From an uncultured Oscillospiraceae bacterium (GTDB lineage: Bacteria; Bacillota; Clostridia; Oscillospirales; Oscillospiraceae), in contig CAKTXB010000088.1 of the NCBI GenBank assembly GCA_934630555.1, positions 1 through 7,646 on the forward strand: a DNA stretch of 7,646 nt, given 5' to 3'. A program made the translations under genes and the position numbers. Position 1 is the first letter of the stretch, and each line of letters begins with the position of its first letter. This document shows positions 1 to 5,485 of this stretch, in pieces. The notes below the pieces were generated by a model that saw nothing but the letters and a program-made list of their open reading frames with translations, did no database searches and had not been told where the DNA came from.

Positions 1-438
1 CTTCTCGAGCTTGGCGATCTCGCCCTGGTGTTTGATGACTTCCTTCTTCGGCAGCATCGCGAACGTGCCGTCCTCTTCCATCTTCTTCAGCTGTGCCAGA
101 CGGTCGATACGGGTGCGCATGGTGCGGAAGTTCGTGAGCATACCGCCGAGCCAGCGGGCGTTCACATAGTACTGACCGACACGCTCGGCCTCTTCCTTGA
201 TGGCGTCCTGCGCCTGCTTCTTCGTGCCGACGAACAGGATGCTCTGGCCGTTGGCCGCCAACTCGCGCACAAAGGCATACGCCTCTTCGAGCTTCTTGAC
301 GGTCTTCTGCAGGTCAATGATATAGATACCATTGCGCTCGGTGTAGATGTAGGTTGCCATTTTCGGGTTCCAGCGGCGGGTCTGGTGGCCAAAGTGGACG
401 CCAGCTTCCAGCAGCTGCTTCATGGATACGACTGCCAT
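1..438 (-). CDS. rpsB: 30S ribosomal protein S2, partial (N-terminal 146 residues)
   Basis: Encodes the first 146 residues of ribosomal protein S2, a small-subunit protein needed for translation initiation; the gene runs off the left edge of the window. The N-terminus reads [20 protein letters not shown] and continues with [46 protein letters not shown] and the RTRI block. These are the conserved S2 blocks in the right order and are decisive. The start at 438 is preceded by AAAAGGAGAA (446-455), a strong Shine-Dalgarno at normal spacing. Starting instead at the internal ATG (residue 6) would lose the better ribosome site. The gene has its own promoter and a structured leader of about 120 nt. 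In many bacteria tsf (EF-Ts) follows rpsB; that position is outside the window. Confidence 0.98.
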   Translation of the reverse strand, partial: MAVVSMKQLLEAGVHFGHQTRRWNPKMATYIYTERNGIYIIDLQKTVKKLEEAYAFVRELAANGQSILFVGTKKQAQDAIKEEAERVGQYYVNARWLGGMLTNFRTMRTRIDRLAQLKKMEEDGTFAMLPKKEVIKHQGEIAKLEK

Positions 439-561
439 TTTAATGTTCTCCTTTTGTTGTGACCGCCACCCAAATCATTTCCCCTGCCCATCCGTTCGGA
501 CACCGGGCAGGACATCTTCGGGTGTGTGGTTTGGTAATGTCGCCGCACGTTTGCACAGCGC
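439..561 (-). promoter_or_regulatory. Structured 5' leader of rpsB mRNA
   Basis: About 120 nt of untranslated RNA separate the predicted rpsB transcription start (near 561) from the ATG. Read on the minus strand, it contains a stem CCTGCCC/GGGCAGG (483-489 with 505-511), topped after a 3-nt bulge by GTCC-GAAC-GGAT. It also contains an adjacent 5-bp stem GACAT/ATGTC (511-515 with 537-541). Ribosomal protein S2 is known to repress its own messenger in other bacteria (for example E. coli), so an autoregulatory leader is plausible. I infer this from position and structure only and do not recognise a named RNA family. The structure leaves the Shine-Dalgarno (446-455) single-stranded in its simplest form. 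Confidence 0.5.
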
Positions 562-567
562 CTTGAT

Positions 568-596
568 ATTATACCGAAAATGTTGCCGTGATGCAA
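568..596 (-). promoter_or_regulatory. Sigma-A promoter of rpsB
   Basis: Minus-strand -35 TTGCAT (591-596), 17-bp spacer, then a perfect -10 TATAAT (568-573). Transcription should start near 561. The promoter lies just beyond the stop codon of the ylmC-like gene, so rpsB has an independent, strong housekeeping promoter as expected for a ribosomal protein gene. Confidence 0.88.
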
Positions 597-625
597 GTAT
601 TATTTATAAAAAAACAGGCACTTTT

Positions 626-904
626 TTAAAAAAACCGTTTGCGCTTCCGCGGCGTTTTCCATTCGGCAAGTGAGCCGTCCACCAGAATGATGTCCTCCCC
701 AATGCGCCGGATACACGGCCACGGGATCACGTAGTCGTCCTCCCGCCCAAACAGGCCTAAAAACCGGCACGGCCCGGGCACAATGATGGCCCGCACCTGC
801 CCGCAGTCCAGGTCCAGCACCAGGTCGTTCACATAGCCCAGCCGGCAGCCCTCGCAGATGTGGATGACCTCTTTGTTGCGCAGCTGTGAAAACCGGTTTA
901 TCAT
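626..904 (-). CDS. ylmC: YlmC/YmxH-family PRC-barrel sporulation protein
   Basis: A 92-residue protein resembling the YlmC/YmxH family, a single small PRC-barrel domain found in spore formers; its biochemical role is not established. Visible features are the opening MINRFSQLRNKEVIHICEG, then GCRLGYVNDLVLDLDCGQV, the strand IIVPG, and a hydrophobic-plus-charged segment REDDYVIPW that leads into the domain end. The C-terminus is very basic (RKRKRFF). Length matches the family (about 80-100 residues). Genes of this family commonly follow sigG in Firmicutes, and here it lies 194 bp downstream of sigG with no convincing terminator between, so cotranscription is likely. I chose the ATG at 904 because the alignment to the family starts there. 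An in-frame TTG at 958 would add 18 residues that do not look like the family. The Shine-Dalgarno is G-rich rather than AGGAGG: a run of eight G lies at 912-919. Confidence 0.85.
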   Translation of the reverse strand: MINRFSQLRNKEVIHICEGCRLGYVNDLVLDLDCGQVRAIIVPGPCRFLGLFGREDDYVIPWPCIRRIGEDIILVDGSLAEWKTPRKRKRFF

Positions 905-1098
905 CCGCCTGCCCCCCCCTGTCAAAACGCACTTTGGCAGCACCGCACGACTCGGCAAGCAGATCCGGCGAGAGATCTTTCGTCAAGCCAAGATTTGAAA
1001 AGCGCAGGATCGGCGGGAACGATCCGCCGAAGCGCACGGACGCATTTGTGCGGTGTTGCCTTTGTTTTTCATATGCGCCACGCGCCGGAAATATACGC
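905..1098. other. sigG-ylmC intergenic region with small inverted repeats
   Basis: This 194-bp spacer carries no gene I can support. It contains GGATCG (1007-1012) facing CGATCC (1020-1025), which can alternatively pair as GGCGG (1012-1016) with CCGCC (1024-1028). It also has AGATC (961-965) facing GATCT (974-978). None is followed by a T-run in the minus direction, so I do not call a terminator. A G8 run (minus strand) at 912-919 precedes the ylmC start. Confidence 0.4.
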
Positions 1099-1878
1099 TC
1101 AGCTCACGCTGATAGCCTTGCGGATGGCGCGCAGCGCACCCTTTTCCAGCCGTGACACCTGCGCCTGCGAAATACCGACCTCCCCGGCCACCTCCATCTG
1201 CGTCTTGCCGTCATAAAACCGCAGCGCCAGAATGCGCTTTTCCCGGTCTGACAGGGTGCGGATGGCCTCACGCAGCGCAATGGACTCGATCCACCGCTCG
1301 TCCGTGTTTTTGCGGTCGCGTACCTGCTCCATCACCGTCAGCGGGTCGCCGCCGTCAGAATACACCGGCTCGTACAGTGATACCGGTGTCGTCATCGCAT
1401 CCAGCGCCCCCGTTACATCCTCCAGCGGGATGCCGAGCGTATCTGCGATCTGCTGCTGTGTCGGTTCACGGCCGTCGCGGTTCGTCAGCTGCTCCTTGCA
1501 TTGCAGCACCTTATACGCCGTATCACGCATGGAGCGGCTGATGCGAATGGGGCTGTAGTCACGCAGATACCGCCGCAGCTCGCCCGCGATCATCGGCACG
1601 CCATAGGTGGAAAATCGCACATTCTTGCTCGTATCAAAGTTCGCAATGGCCTTTAAAAGCCCGATACACCCCACCTGAAACAGATCGTCCGGGTTTTCGC
1701 CCCGGCCCAGAAACCGCTGAATGACCGACAGCACCAGCTTGAGATTTCCCTCTACCAGCCGCTGTCTGGCCTGCTCGTCACCCTGCTGCGCCGCATCAAT
1801 GAGCCGCATCATCTCGTCGTTTGAAAGTGTTTTGAGCTTGGACGTGTTCACGCCGCAGATCTCGACCTTTCCCTGCAT
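1099..1878 (-). CDS. sigG: RNA polymerase sporulation sigma factor SigG (forespore, late)
   Basis: A 259-residue sigma-70 family factor that directs late forespore transcription after engulfment. The N-terminus MQGKVEICGVNTSKLKTL carries the VEICGV-TSKL signature specific to SigG. Region 2 is at about 37-110, with DDLFQVGCIGLLKAI (64-78) and RFSTYGVPMIAGELRRYLRD (88-107). The region 3 segment ends in SLYEPVYSDGGDP (167-179). Region 4.2 is the helix-turn-helix KTQMEVAGEVGISQAQVSRL (225-244). Length equals that of B. subtilis SigG (260). The ATG at 1878 is chosen because it matches the family start and has AGGGGGAG just upstream. A longer frame begins 17 codons earlier, but that part overlaps the candidate promoter. 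Residue 43 is Glu where B. subtilis SigG has Asn45. The ylmC-like gene follows. A strong terminator separates sigG from hprK upstream. Confidence 0.97.
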   Translation of the reverse strand: MQGKVEICGVNTSKLKTLSNDEMMRLIDAAQQGDEQARQRLVEGNLKLVLSVIQRFLGRGENPDDLFQVGCIGLLKAIANFDTSKNVRFSTYGVPMIAGELRRYLRDYSPIRISRSMRDTAYKVLQCKEQLTNRDGREPTQQQIADTLGIPLEDVTGALDAMTTPVSLYEPVYSDGGDPLTVMEQVRDRKNTDERWIESIALREAIRTLSDREKRILALRFYDGKTQMEVAGEVGISQAQVSRLEKGALRAIRKAISVS

Positions 1879-1897
1879 CAAACTCCCCCTTTTTGTG

Positions 1898-1926
1898 CAG
1901 TATTTCCCAAGGGGACAATTTGATAC
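1898..1926 (-). promoter_or_regulatory. Candidate SigF/SigG-type promoter of sigG
   Basis: On the minus strand, GTATC (1922-1926) is followed after 14 bp by GGAAATACTG (1898-1907). The -10 matches the published forespore pattern GG-N-N-A-N-A-H-T-R at every fixed position, and the -35 matches 4 of 5 bases of G-Y-A-T-A. The -10 ends 19 bp before the sigG ATG. In B. subtilis sigG is transcribed by SigF and then by SigG itself, so the location makes sense. No convincing sigma-A promoter was seen between the hprK terminator and sigG. The spacer length is slightly shorter than the usual ~15 bp, so this is a pattern match rather than proof. Confidence 0.6.
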
Positions 1927-1961
1927 CAATAAATATTTCCAATTTTTACCGCAACGTGTAA

Positions 1962-1993
1962 AAAGCGGCAGACGCGAATGCGTCTGCCGCTTT
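1962..1993 (-). terminator. Intrinsic terminator downstream of hprK
   Basis: A perfect 14-bp stem (1962-1975 with 1980-1993) with a 4-nt loop (1976-1979). On the minus strand it is followed by TTTTTA. It sits 27 bp beyond the hprK stop codon and isolates hprK transcription from sigG. Confidence 0.93.
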
Positions 1994-2020
1994 CAATTCT
2001 CAGTCAGTTTCCTGCTTTGA

Positions 2021-2959
2021 TCATTCTCTCTGCGCCGCAAACATCCGGCTCATCTGCTCGGTGAACTCCTGTGCCGCGTTGAAACCCATGAACTTCTGGC
2101 GGTTGTTCATCGCCGCGACCTCCAGAATGACCGCCAGATTTCGGCCCGGTGTGATAGGCACGGTGATGGACGGTATCTTCACATCCAGGATCTCCGTATA
2201 ATGCGTTTCAATACCCAGCCGGTCATACGCCTCCCCGTCGCGCCACGGCACCATGTTCACAATAAGGTCCACGTTCGACGAGTCCTTGACCGCGCCCATA
2301 CCAAACAGCCGCGCCACGTTGATAACACCGATGCCGCGCAGCTCAATATAATGCTTGAGCACCGCCGGCGCAGAGCCCACCAGCTCATGCGACGAGATCT
2401 TTTTCAGTTCCACCGCATCGTCCGCGATCAGACGGTGGCCGCGTTTGAGCAGCTCCACGGCTGTTTCGCTCTTGCCGATGCCGCTCTCGCCCATGATAAG
2501 CACACCTTCGCCATAGATCTCCACCAATACACCGTGCCGCGTCACGCGCGGCGCCAGCGCCGTCTTGAGATATGTAATAAGGCTCGACACGATATACGAC
2601 GTCGTTTCCTTGGAACTAAGCACCGTCACATCATGCTTTTTTGCCATCTCCAAGCATTCCGGCAATGCCGGAATGCCGCGTGCAAAAATGAGCGCGGGGA
2701 TCTTATACGACAGGAAATGGTCAAAGATGATCAGTCGCTCCTCGCTGGACAGCTTTTGCAGGTACGCCGACTCCACCGTACCGCACACATACACGCGCAT
2801 CGGTTCAAAATGCTCAAAAAAACCCGCCAGATGCAGGCCCGGACGGCTGATGTCATCCACCATGACATGGATCTTCTCAAAGTCCGAGGACTGATGGAAC
2901 AGCTCCAAATTAAATTCATCCACCAGCTCCGACAGCAGGACGGAATAGGCGTTCGACAT
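2021..2959 (-). CDS. hprK: HPr kinase/phosphorylase
   Basis: A 312-residue bifunctional enzyme that phosphorylates HPr of the phosphotransferase system on Ser46 and removes that phosphate again, which sets carbon catabolite repression in Firmicutes. The N-terminal domain (about 1-130) includes HVMVDDISRPGLHLAGFF (31-48). The catalytic domain has RHGV with His142, the Walker A loop GESGIGKSE (157-165), HRLIADDAVEL (175-185) with Asp180/Asp181, the family signature IELRGIGVINV (205-215), and the C-terminal block PITPGRNLAVILEVAAMNNR (268-287) followed by FMGFNAA. All known catalytic motifs are present and the length is typical (about 310). The ATG at 2959 has GGGAGG upstream. The longer open frame reaches back through the promoter and is not translated. 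It is transcribed alone, divergently from rpmB, and ends at a strong terminator. Confidence 0.98.
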   Translation of the reverse strand: MSNAYSVLLSELVDEFNLELFHQSSDFEKIHVMVDDISRPGLHLAGFFEHFEPMRVYVCGTVESAYLQKLSSEERLIIFDHFLSYKIPALIFARGIPALPECLEMAKKHDVTVLSSKETTSYIVSSLITYLKTALAPRVTRHGVLVEIYGEGVLIMGESGIGKSETAVELLKRGHRLIADDAVELKKISSHELVGSAPAVLKHYIELRGIGVINVARLFGMGAVKDSSNVDLIVNMVPWRDGEAYDRLGIETHYTEILDVKIPSITVPITPGRNLAVILEVAAMNNRQKFMGFNAAQEFTEQMSRMFAAQRE

Positions 2960-3005
2960 GACGTTCCTCCCGGTTTTCGCGCCGTGCGGCGCGTTCTGTG
3001 TTACC

Positions 3006-3034
3006 ATAATACCATGCATTTCCTGGTTTCGCAA
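3006..3034 (-). promoter_or_regulatory. Sigma-A promoter of hprK with extended -10
   Basis: Minus-strand -35 TTGCGA (3029-3034), a 17-bp spacer and -10 TATTAT (3006-3011), preceded by TGG to give an extended TGN -10. Transcription should start near 2999. The short leader then contains a perfect GC hairpin, CGCGCC-GCAC-GGCGCG on the minus strand (2978-2993), ending about 10 bp before the Shine-Dalgarno. The hairpin is not followed by a T-run, so it is not a terminator. It may stabilise or tune the messenger. Confidence 0.8.
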
Positions 3035-3095
3035 CCGCAAAACGCCGTATTTGCGGCGATGGAAAGAATTTTTCCGAAAAAACGTGAATTTATGC

Positions 3096-3124
3096 TTGCT
3101 TTTTGTGGAAACATCTGTTACTAT
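3096..3124 (+). promoter_or_regulatory. Sigma-A promoter of rpmB
   Basis: -35 TTGCTT (3096-3101), 17-bp spacer, -10 TACTAT (3119-3124). Transcription should begin near 3131, and the RNA would then start directly with a 7-bp stem with one G-U pair, GGCGTCC-GCA-GGATGCC (3132-3148). The divergent hprK promoter begins about 60 bp to the left, so the two promoters are back to back but do not overlap. Confidence 0.7.
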
Positions 3125-3188
3125 ACTAGTCGGCGTCCGCAGGATGCCCCATTCTATGGATTTTTCCAACGGCGAGGAGGTGCAGCTG

Positions 3189-3377
3189 ATGGCAAAGTGC
3201 GATATTTGCGGCAAGGGCGTAACGTTCGGTATTAAGGTTTCCCATTCTCACCGTCGGGCAAACCGGAGCTGGAAGCCCAACGTCAAGCGCGTCAAGGCGA
3301 TTGTTGACGGTTCTCCGCGCCATGTGTATGTCTGTACAAGATGCCTGCGTTCCAACAAGGTTGAACGCGCGATCTGA
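3189..3377 (+). CDS. rpmB: 50S ribosomal protein L28, zinc-ribbon type
   Basis: A 62-residue protein of the large ribosomal subunit. The start MAKCDICGKGVTFGIKVSHS, the basic stretch HRRANRSWKPNVKRV and the closing VCTRCLRSNKVERA are diagnostic for L28, and the length is the family standard. Four cysteines in two CxxC pairs (Cys4/Cys7 and Cys49/Cys52) make it the zinc-binding (C+) form; zinc-free versions of L28 lack these. The ATG at 3189 follows a near-perfect Shine-Dalgarno, GAGGAGGTG (3173-3181). A longer open frame exists upstream but spans the promoter. The gene is monocistronic, with its own promoter and a terminator 13 bp after the stop. Confidence 0.98.
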   Translation: MAKCDICGKGVTFGIKVSHSHRRANRSWKPNVKRVKAIVDGSPRHVYVCTRCLRSNKVERAI

Positions 3378-3389
3378 TAACAGCAAATC

Positions 3390-3421
3390 AAGTGGGTGCT
3401 GCAAAGGCAGCACCCGCTTTT
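3390..3421 (+). terminator. Intrinsic terminator of rpmB
   Basis: Stem AAGTGGGTGCTGC (3390-3402) pairs with GCAGCACCCGCTT (3407-3419), with one G-U pair and the loop AAAG. Four T (3418-3421) follow the GC part of the stem, with more T further on. It lies directly after rpmB. Confidence 0.88.
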
Positions 3422-3432
3422 GGCATTTTCAC

Positions 3433-3596
3433 TAGGGTGTATCTGAAAACGCCCAACGCACCCGGACAGCGGGTCTTTTTGCGGTGCACCGCGTCATTTT
3501 TCCTTGAAGTACGTCAGTATTCCTGCGAAAAAATGTCTTGTTCAACACAAAAATCCCTCGCTGCCGGTCACATCATGCGTTTTCAGATACACCCTA
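3433..3596. mobile_element. MITE-like palindromic element, 160 bp, TA flanks
   Basis: An 18-bp perfect inverted repeat bounds this stretch: GGGTGTATCTGAAAACGC at 3435-3452 and its exact complement at 3577-3594. Both ends are flanked by TA (3433-3434 and 3595-3596), as expected of a TA target duplication. The interior is also an imperfect inverted repeat. CCGGACAGCG near 3462 faces CGCTGCCGG near 3559-3567, the T-rich blocks face A-rich blocks, and GTCATTTTTCC faces GAAAAAATGTC, leaving a central loop of about 20-25 nt. There is no coding capacity beyond chance frames. This is the architecture of a miniature inverted-repeat transposable element moved in trans by a transposase; TA targets point to the IS630/Tc1-mariner group, but that assignment is inference. 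It sits between the rpmB terminator and the terminator of the convergent amidohydrolase gene, a harmless insertion point. Confidence 0.8.
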
Positions 3597-3604
3597 AAAC
3601 AGAT

Positions 3605-3639
3605 AAAACACGGATACTGCAACGCAGCATCCGTGTTTT
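3605..3639 (-). terminator. Terminator of the amidohydrolase gene (possibly bidirectional)
   Basis: AAAACACGGAT (3605-3615) pairs with ATCCGTGTTTT (3629-3639), and an inner stem CTGC-AAC-GCAG caps it. On the minus strand the stem ends in TTTTATCTGTTTT; on the plus strand it ends in TTTTCTTTTCT. It lies 16 bp beyond the amidohydrolase stop. On the plus strand it could back up the rpmB terminator. Confidence 0.88.
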
Positions 3640-3654
3640 CTTTTCTATTTAATC

Positions 3655-4506
3655 TTAAAACCGTTTCAGCAAAGCCCGTTTTCCGCACCGAAGCGCCCCT
3701 GCATCCGCGCCCAAAATCTCTTCCAGATACCTCTGTTCATCTGCAGTGCCGTGTACATGGCCCACGCGCCATGCGCCTGCATCGCTGCCTACAGCGATCG
3801 GTACGCCCAGCGCCGCGCCCCTGCGGATGTTTTCCGTGTGCAGTTGAAACAGCGGCTTCAGCACGGCGTCCGGATACCGCCCCGCGCCGATCAGGTTGCC
3901 GATGGTCACGATCGTCGGCGTCCACAGTGTCTGATGCTCCGCCATGGCCCGCAGCGCCGCGTCATCCAAATATGCGCCGTGTTCCACCGAGTCTACTCCC
4001 GCCTCGGCCGCCGCCCGCACCGTCCGCGCGCCGTTTGCATGCGCCATCACACGCAGCCCTGCCTCATGTGCAATGTGGATCAGCGCTCCAATTTCGTCTG
4101 GTGTATACGTCGACTCCGTGATAACGCCCAACTGGTCAAAATCCATAATACCAGAGATCATGATCTTAATAAAGTCCGCACCTTCCAGCGCAGCCCGTTC
4201 CACCAATGTACCATAGCCGCGCAAATCGTCGTAGCCGCGCCCGATAAAACTGCCATAGCAGCCGTTCTTATAGATGGGAAATGCCGGGCTTTTATACGTA
4301 ATGCCGTATTCCGCCGCCAGCCGCGCCGCGCACGTGCACACGCCCCAGCGGTCGCCGCCGTCGCGCAGATAGAAAATGCCCTGCGCCTGATAGCTGGCCA
4401 GCACTGCACGGATATATGCCTCATCCGGCGCAGTCCGATGCCGCGCGATAGCCGCGCGCCAGTTCTCGCCGTCCAGTACCATATGGATATGCGCATCGTA
4501 CCGCAT
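3655..4506 (-). CDS. Metal-dependent amidohydrolase (imidazolonepropionase/Xaa-Pro dipeptidase-like)
   Basis: A 283-residue member of the amidohydrolase superfamily: hydrolases with a beta/alpha barrel and one or two metal ions. Motifs in order are HxH near the N-terminus (DAHIH, His6 and His8), FIKIM with Lys114 as the likely bridging lysine, VMAHANG with His156, SVEHGAYL with His176, and VGSDAGA with Asp242. This is the ligand set of the binuclear subgroup. The protein starts almost at the HxH motif and ends shortly after the last barrel strand, so it lacks the flanking beta-sandwich seen in most 380-450 residue relatives. The substrate cannot be told from sequence. The ATG at 4506 has AGGAGG nearby. 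The longer frame begins upstream of the predicted transcription start. The gene is monocistronic, between its own promoter and terminator. Confidence 0.85.
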   Translation of the reverse strand: MRYDAHIHMVLDGENWRAAIARHRTAPDEAYIRAVLASYQAQGIFYLRDGGDRWGVCTCAARLAAEYGITYKSPAFPIYKNGCYGSFIGRGYDDLRGYGTLVERAALEGADFIKIMISGIMDFDQLGVITESTYTPDEIGALIHIAHEAGLRVMAHANGARTVRAAAEAGVDSVEHGAYLDDAALRAMAEHQTLWTPTIVTIGNLIGAGRYPDAVLKPLFQLHTENIRRGAALGVPIAVGSDAGAWRVGHVHGTADEQRYLEEILGADAGALRCGKRALLKRF

Positions 4507-4531
4507 TTGCCCGCCTCCTGTTGTTTTCCCG

Positions 4532-4560
4532 ATTATACCGCCGTGCCTATATAATTTCAA
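4532..4560 (-). promoter_or_regulatory. Sigma-A promoter of the amidohydrolase gene
   Basis: Minus-strand -35 TTGAAA (4555-4560), 17-bp spacer, -10 TATAAT (4532-4537). Ten or more of the twelve positions match the consensus. Transcription starts near 4525, giving a leader of about 20 nt containing AGGAGG. Confidence 0.9.
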
Positions 4561-4575
4561 CTCATTCCAAACAAA

Positions 4576-4605
4576 AAGCGCGCCGGAGAAAGCTCCGGCG
4601 CGCTT
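4576..4605 (-). terminator. Intrinsic terminator of the lysis-type gene cluster
   Basis: A perfect 13-bp stem AAGCGCGCCGGAG (4576-4588) with CTCCGGCGCGCTT (4593-4605), 4-nt loop. On the minus strand it runs into TTTTTGTTT. It lies 12 bp past the amidase stop and about 15 bp before the -35 of the amidohydrolase promoter, so the two units are cleanly separated. Confidence 0.92.
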
Positions 4606-4617
4606 CGTTTCACTTCC

Positions 4618-5283
4618 CTATTCCTTTTTCGGGCTGCGCAGCACCGCAATATTGCCTGTAAAACCGACCTCCAGCCCCAGAGCTGCCGCAACATCACGGA
4701 TCTTCACATAGTTCGTACCGTTCTTAAGGATCCGTGCCACCGGCACGGTCTTTCCGTCCACGATCATCTTGGACTGCTCTACCACTTCATCTGCCTCCTC
4801 TACGCGTTTGCGAAATCTCTCAAGCCCGTCATTTCCGACCCAATACGCCGGGCAGAGCTTGCCTGTCACATCATAATGTTGGAGGATGTGGCTGTACGGC
4901 ACGTCATACTGTCTGCAAAGCCAGTGCACCAGCTCTGCTGCGTTCTCCAGCGTCTGCTCCGTTGCCATCACCTGTCCGTCACGCCGGCTGTCGCACAGCT
5001 CCACACCAATGGAATTGCTGTTGCGGCAGCTCGGATGGCGGTATGCCTGCGCTCCACAGTGATATGCCACAAACTCGTCCGGCACCGAGCGCGTGATGGA
5101 ATCATCATCCACAAAATAATGCGCCGACGCCACCGGGTCCAGCACCTGCTGAAAATAGCGTCCATTTGCCTCATCACAGTCGCCGTCGTTTGCCGTATAG
5201 TGCATCACGATCCAGTCGATTTTCTGCGTGCGCCGTCCGCCGTAGTTCTGCCGCGCCGCCAGCTGCGTTTTAATCCTGACCAT
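4618..5283 (-). CDS. N-acetylmuramoyl-L-alanine amidase (Amidase_2/PGRP fold), endolysin-like
   Basis: A 221-residue peptidoglycan hydrolase that cuts the bond between N-acetylmuramic acid and L-alanine. The catalytic domain spans about 18-150: IVMHYT with zinc ligand His28, SAHYFVDDD (53-61), IGVELC with Glu95, and QHYDVTGKLCP with ligands His136 and Cys144. The C-terminal part (about 172-215, KMIVDGKTVPVARILKNGTN then YVKIRDVAAALGLEVGF) resembles the small copper-amine-oxidase-like/stalk domain often joined to clostridial phage amidases. There is no signal peptide, which fits a holin-dependent endolysin better than a secreted housekeeping amidase. The ATG at 5283 has GAGGAG upstream and overlaps the end of the holin-like gene by 14 bp. 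It is the last gene of a four-gene overlapping unit that ends at the terminator at 4576-4605. Confidence 0.93.
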   Translation of the reverse strand: MVRIKTQLAARQNYGGRRTQKIDWIVMHYTANDGDCDEANGRYFQQVLDPVASAHYFVDDDSITRSVPDEFVAYHCGAQAYRHPSCRNSNSIGVELCDSRRDGQVMATEQTLENAAELVHWLCRQYDVPYSHILQHYDVTGKLCPAYWVGNDGLERFRKRVEEADEVVEQSKMIVDGKTVPVARILKNGTNYVKIRDVAAALGLEVGFTGNIAVLRSPKKE

Positions 5284-5485
5284 TGCCCGCTCCTCTGTCC
5301 AGTGCGTCCTGCCCCTTTTGTGACTGCGTTCCAAAATAAAATGCAATGATGACCGCATAGATCGTCATGAAGTCCTGGCTGATCTTCCCGGCGATCGCCA
5401 TATATGCAAACACGCCTGTCAGCACCAGCGTCACAATGCTCTTCACGCTCAAAAGATTCCCCAGCCGCTTTTTAATCAGTTCCAT
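5270..5485 (-). CDS. Phage holin-like small membrane protein
   Basis: A 71-residue protein with two hydrophobic segments, SIVTLVLTGVFAYMAI (about 16-31) and FMTIYAVIIAFYFGT (about 39-53), and a charged, Gln/Lys/Asp-rich tail. It starts with MELIKKRLGNLLSVK. Size, two membrane spans, charged end and position immediately before an amidase are typical of phage holins, which form the membrane lesion that lets the endolysin reach the wall. Sequences of this kind occur in clostridial prophages. The start at 5485 has GGGGAGG 9 or more bases upstream. It overlaps the preceding gene by 14 bp and the amidase by 14 bp, implying coupled translation. The assignment rests on topology and context, with some recognition of the sequence. 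Confidence 0.8.
   Translation of the reverse strand: MELIKKRLGNLLSVKSIVTLVLTGVFAYMAIAGKISQDFMTIYAVIIAFYFGTQSQKGQDALDRGAGNGQD

Noticed and set aside
601..632. A-run/T-run around CAGGCAC as a terminator after the ylmC-like gene
   Set aside because: Only A-T pairs could form the stem, with no GC core; too weak to call a terminator.
1007..1028. GC inverted repeat between sigG and the ylmC-like gene as a terminator
   Set aside because: No T-run follows on the minus strand, and two competing pairings exist.
2201..3235. A 344-codon open frame on the plus strand opposite hprK
   Set aside because: It is the antisense shadow of hprK, is rich in His/Arg/Gln without any domain, has no ribosome site, and runs through both the hprK and rpmB promoters.
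3751..4554. A 267-codon plus-strand open frame opposite the amidohydrolase gene
   Set aside because: No family resemblance, and it overlaps a gene with complete catalytic motifs and its own promoter and terminator.
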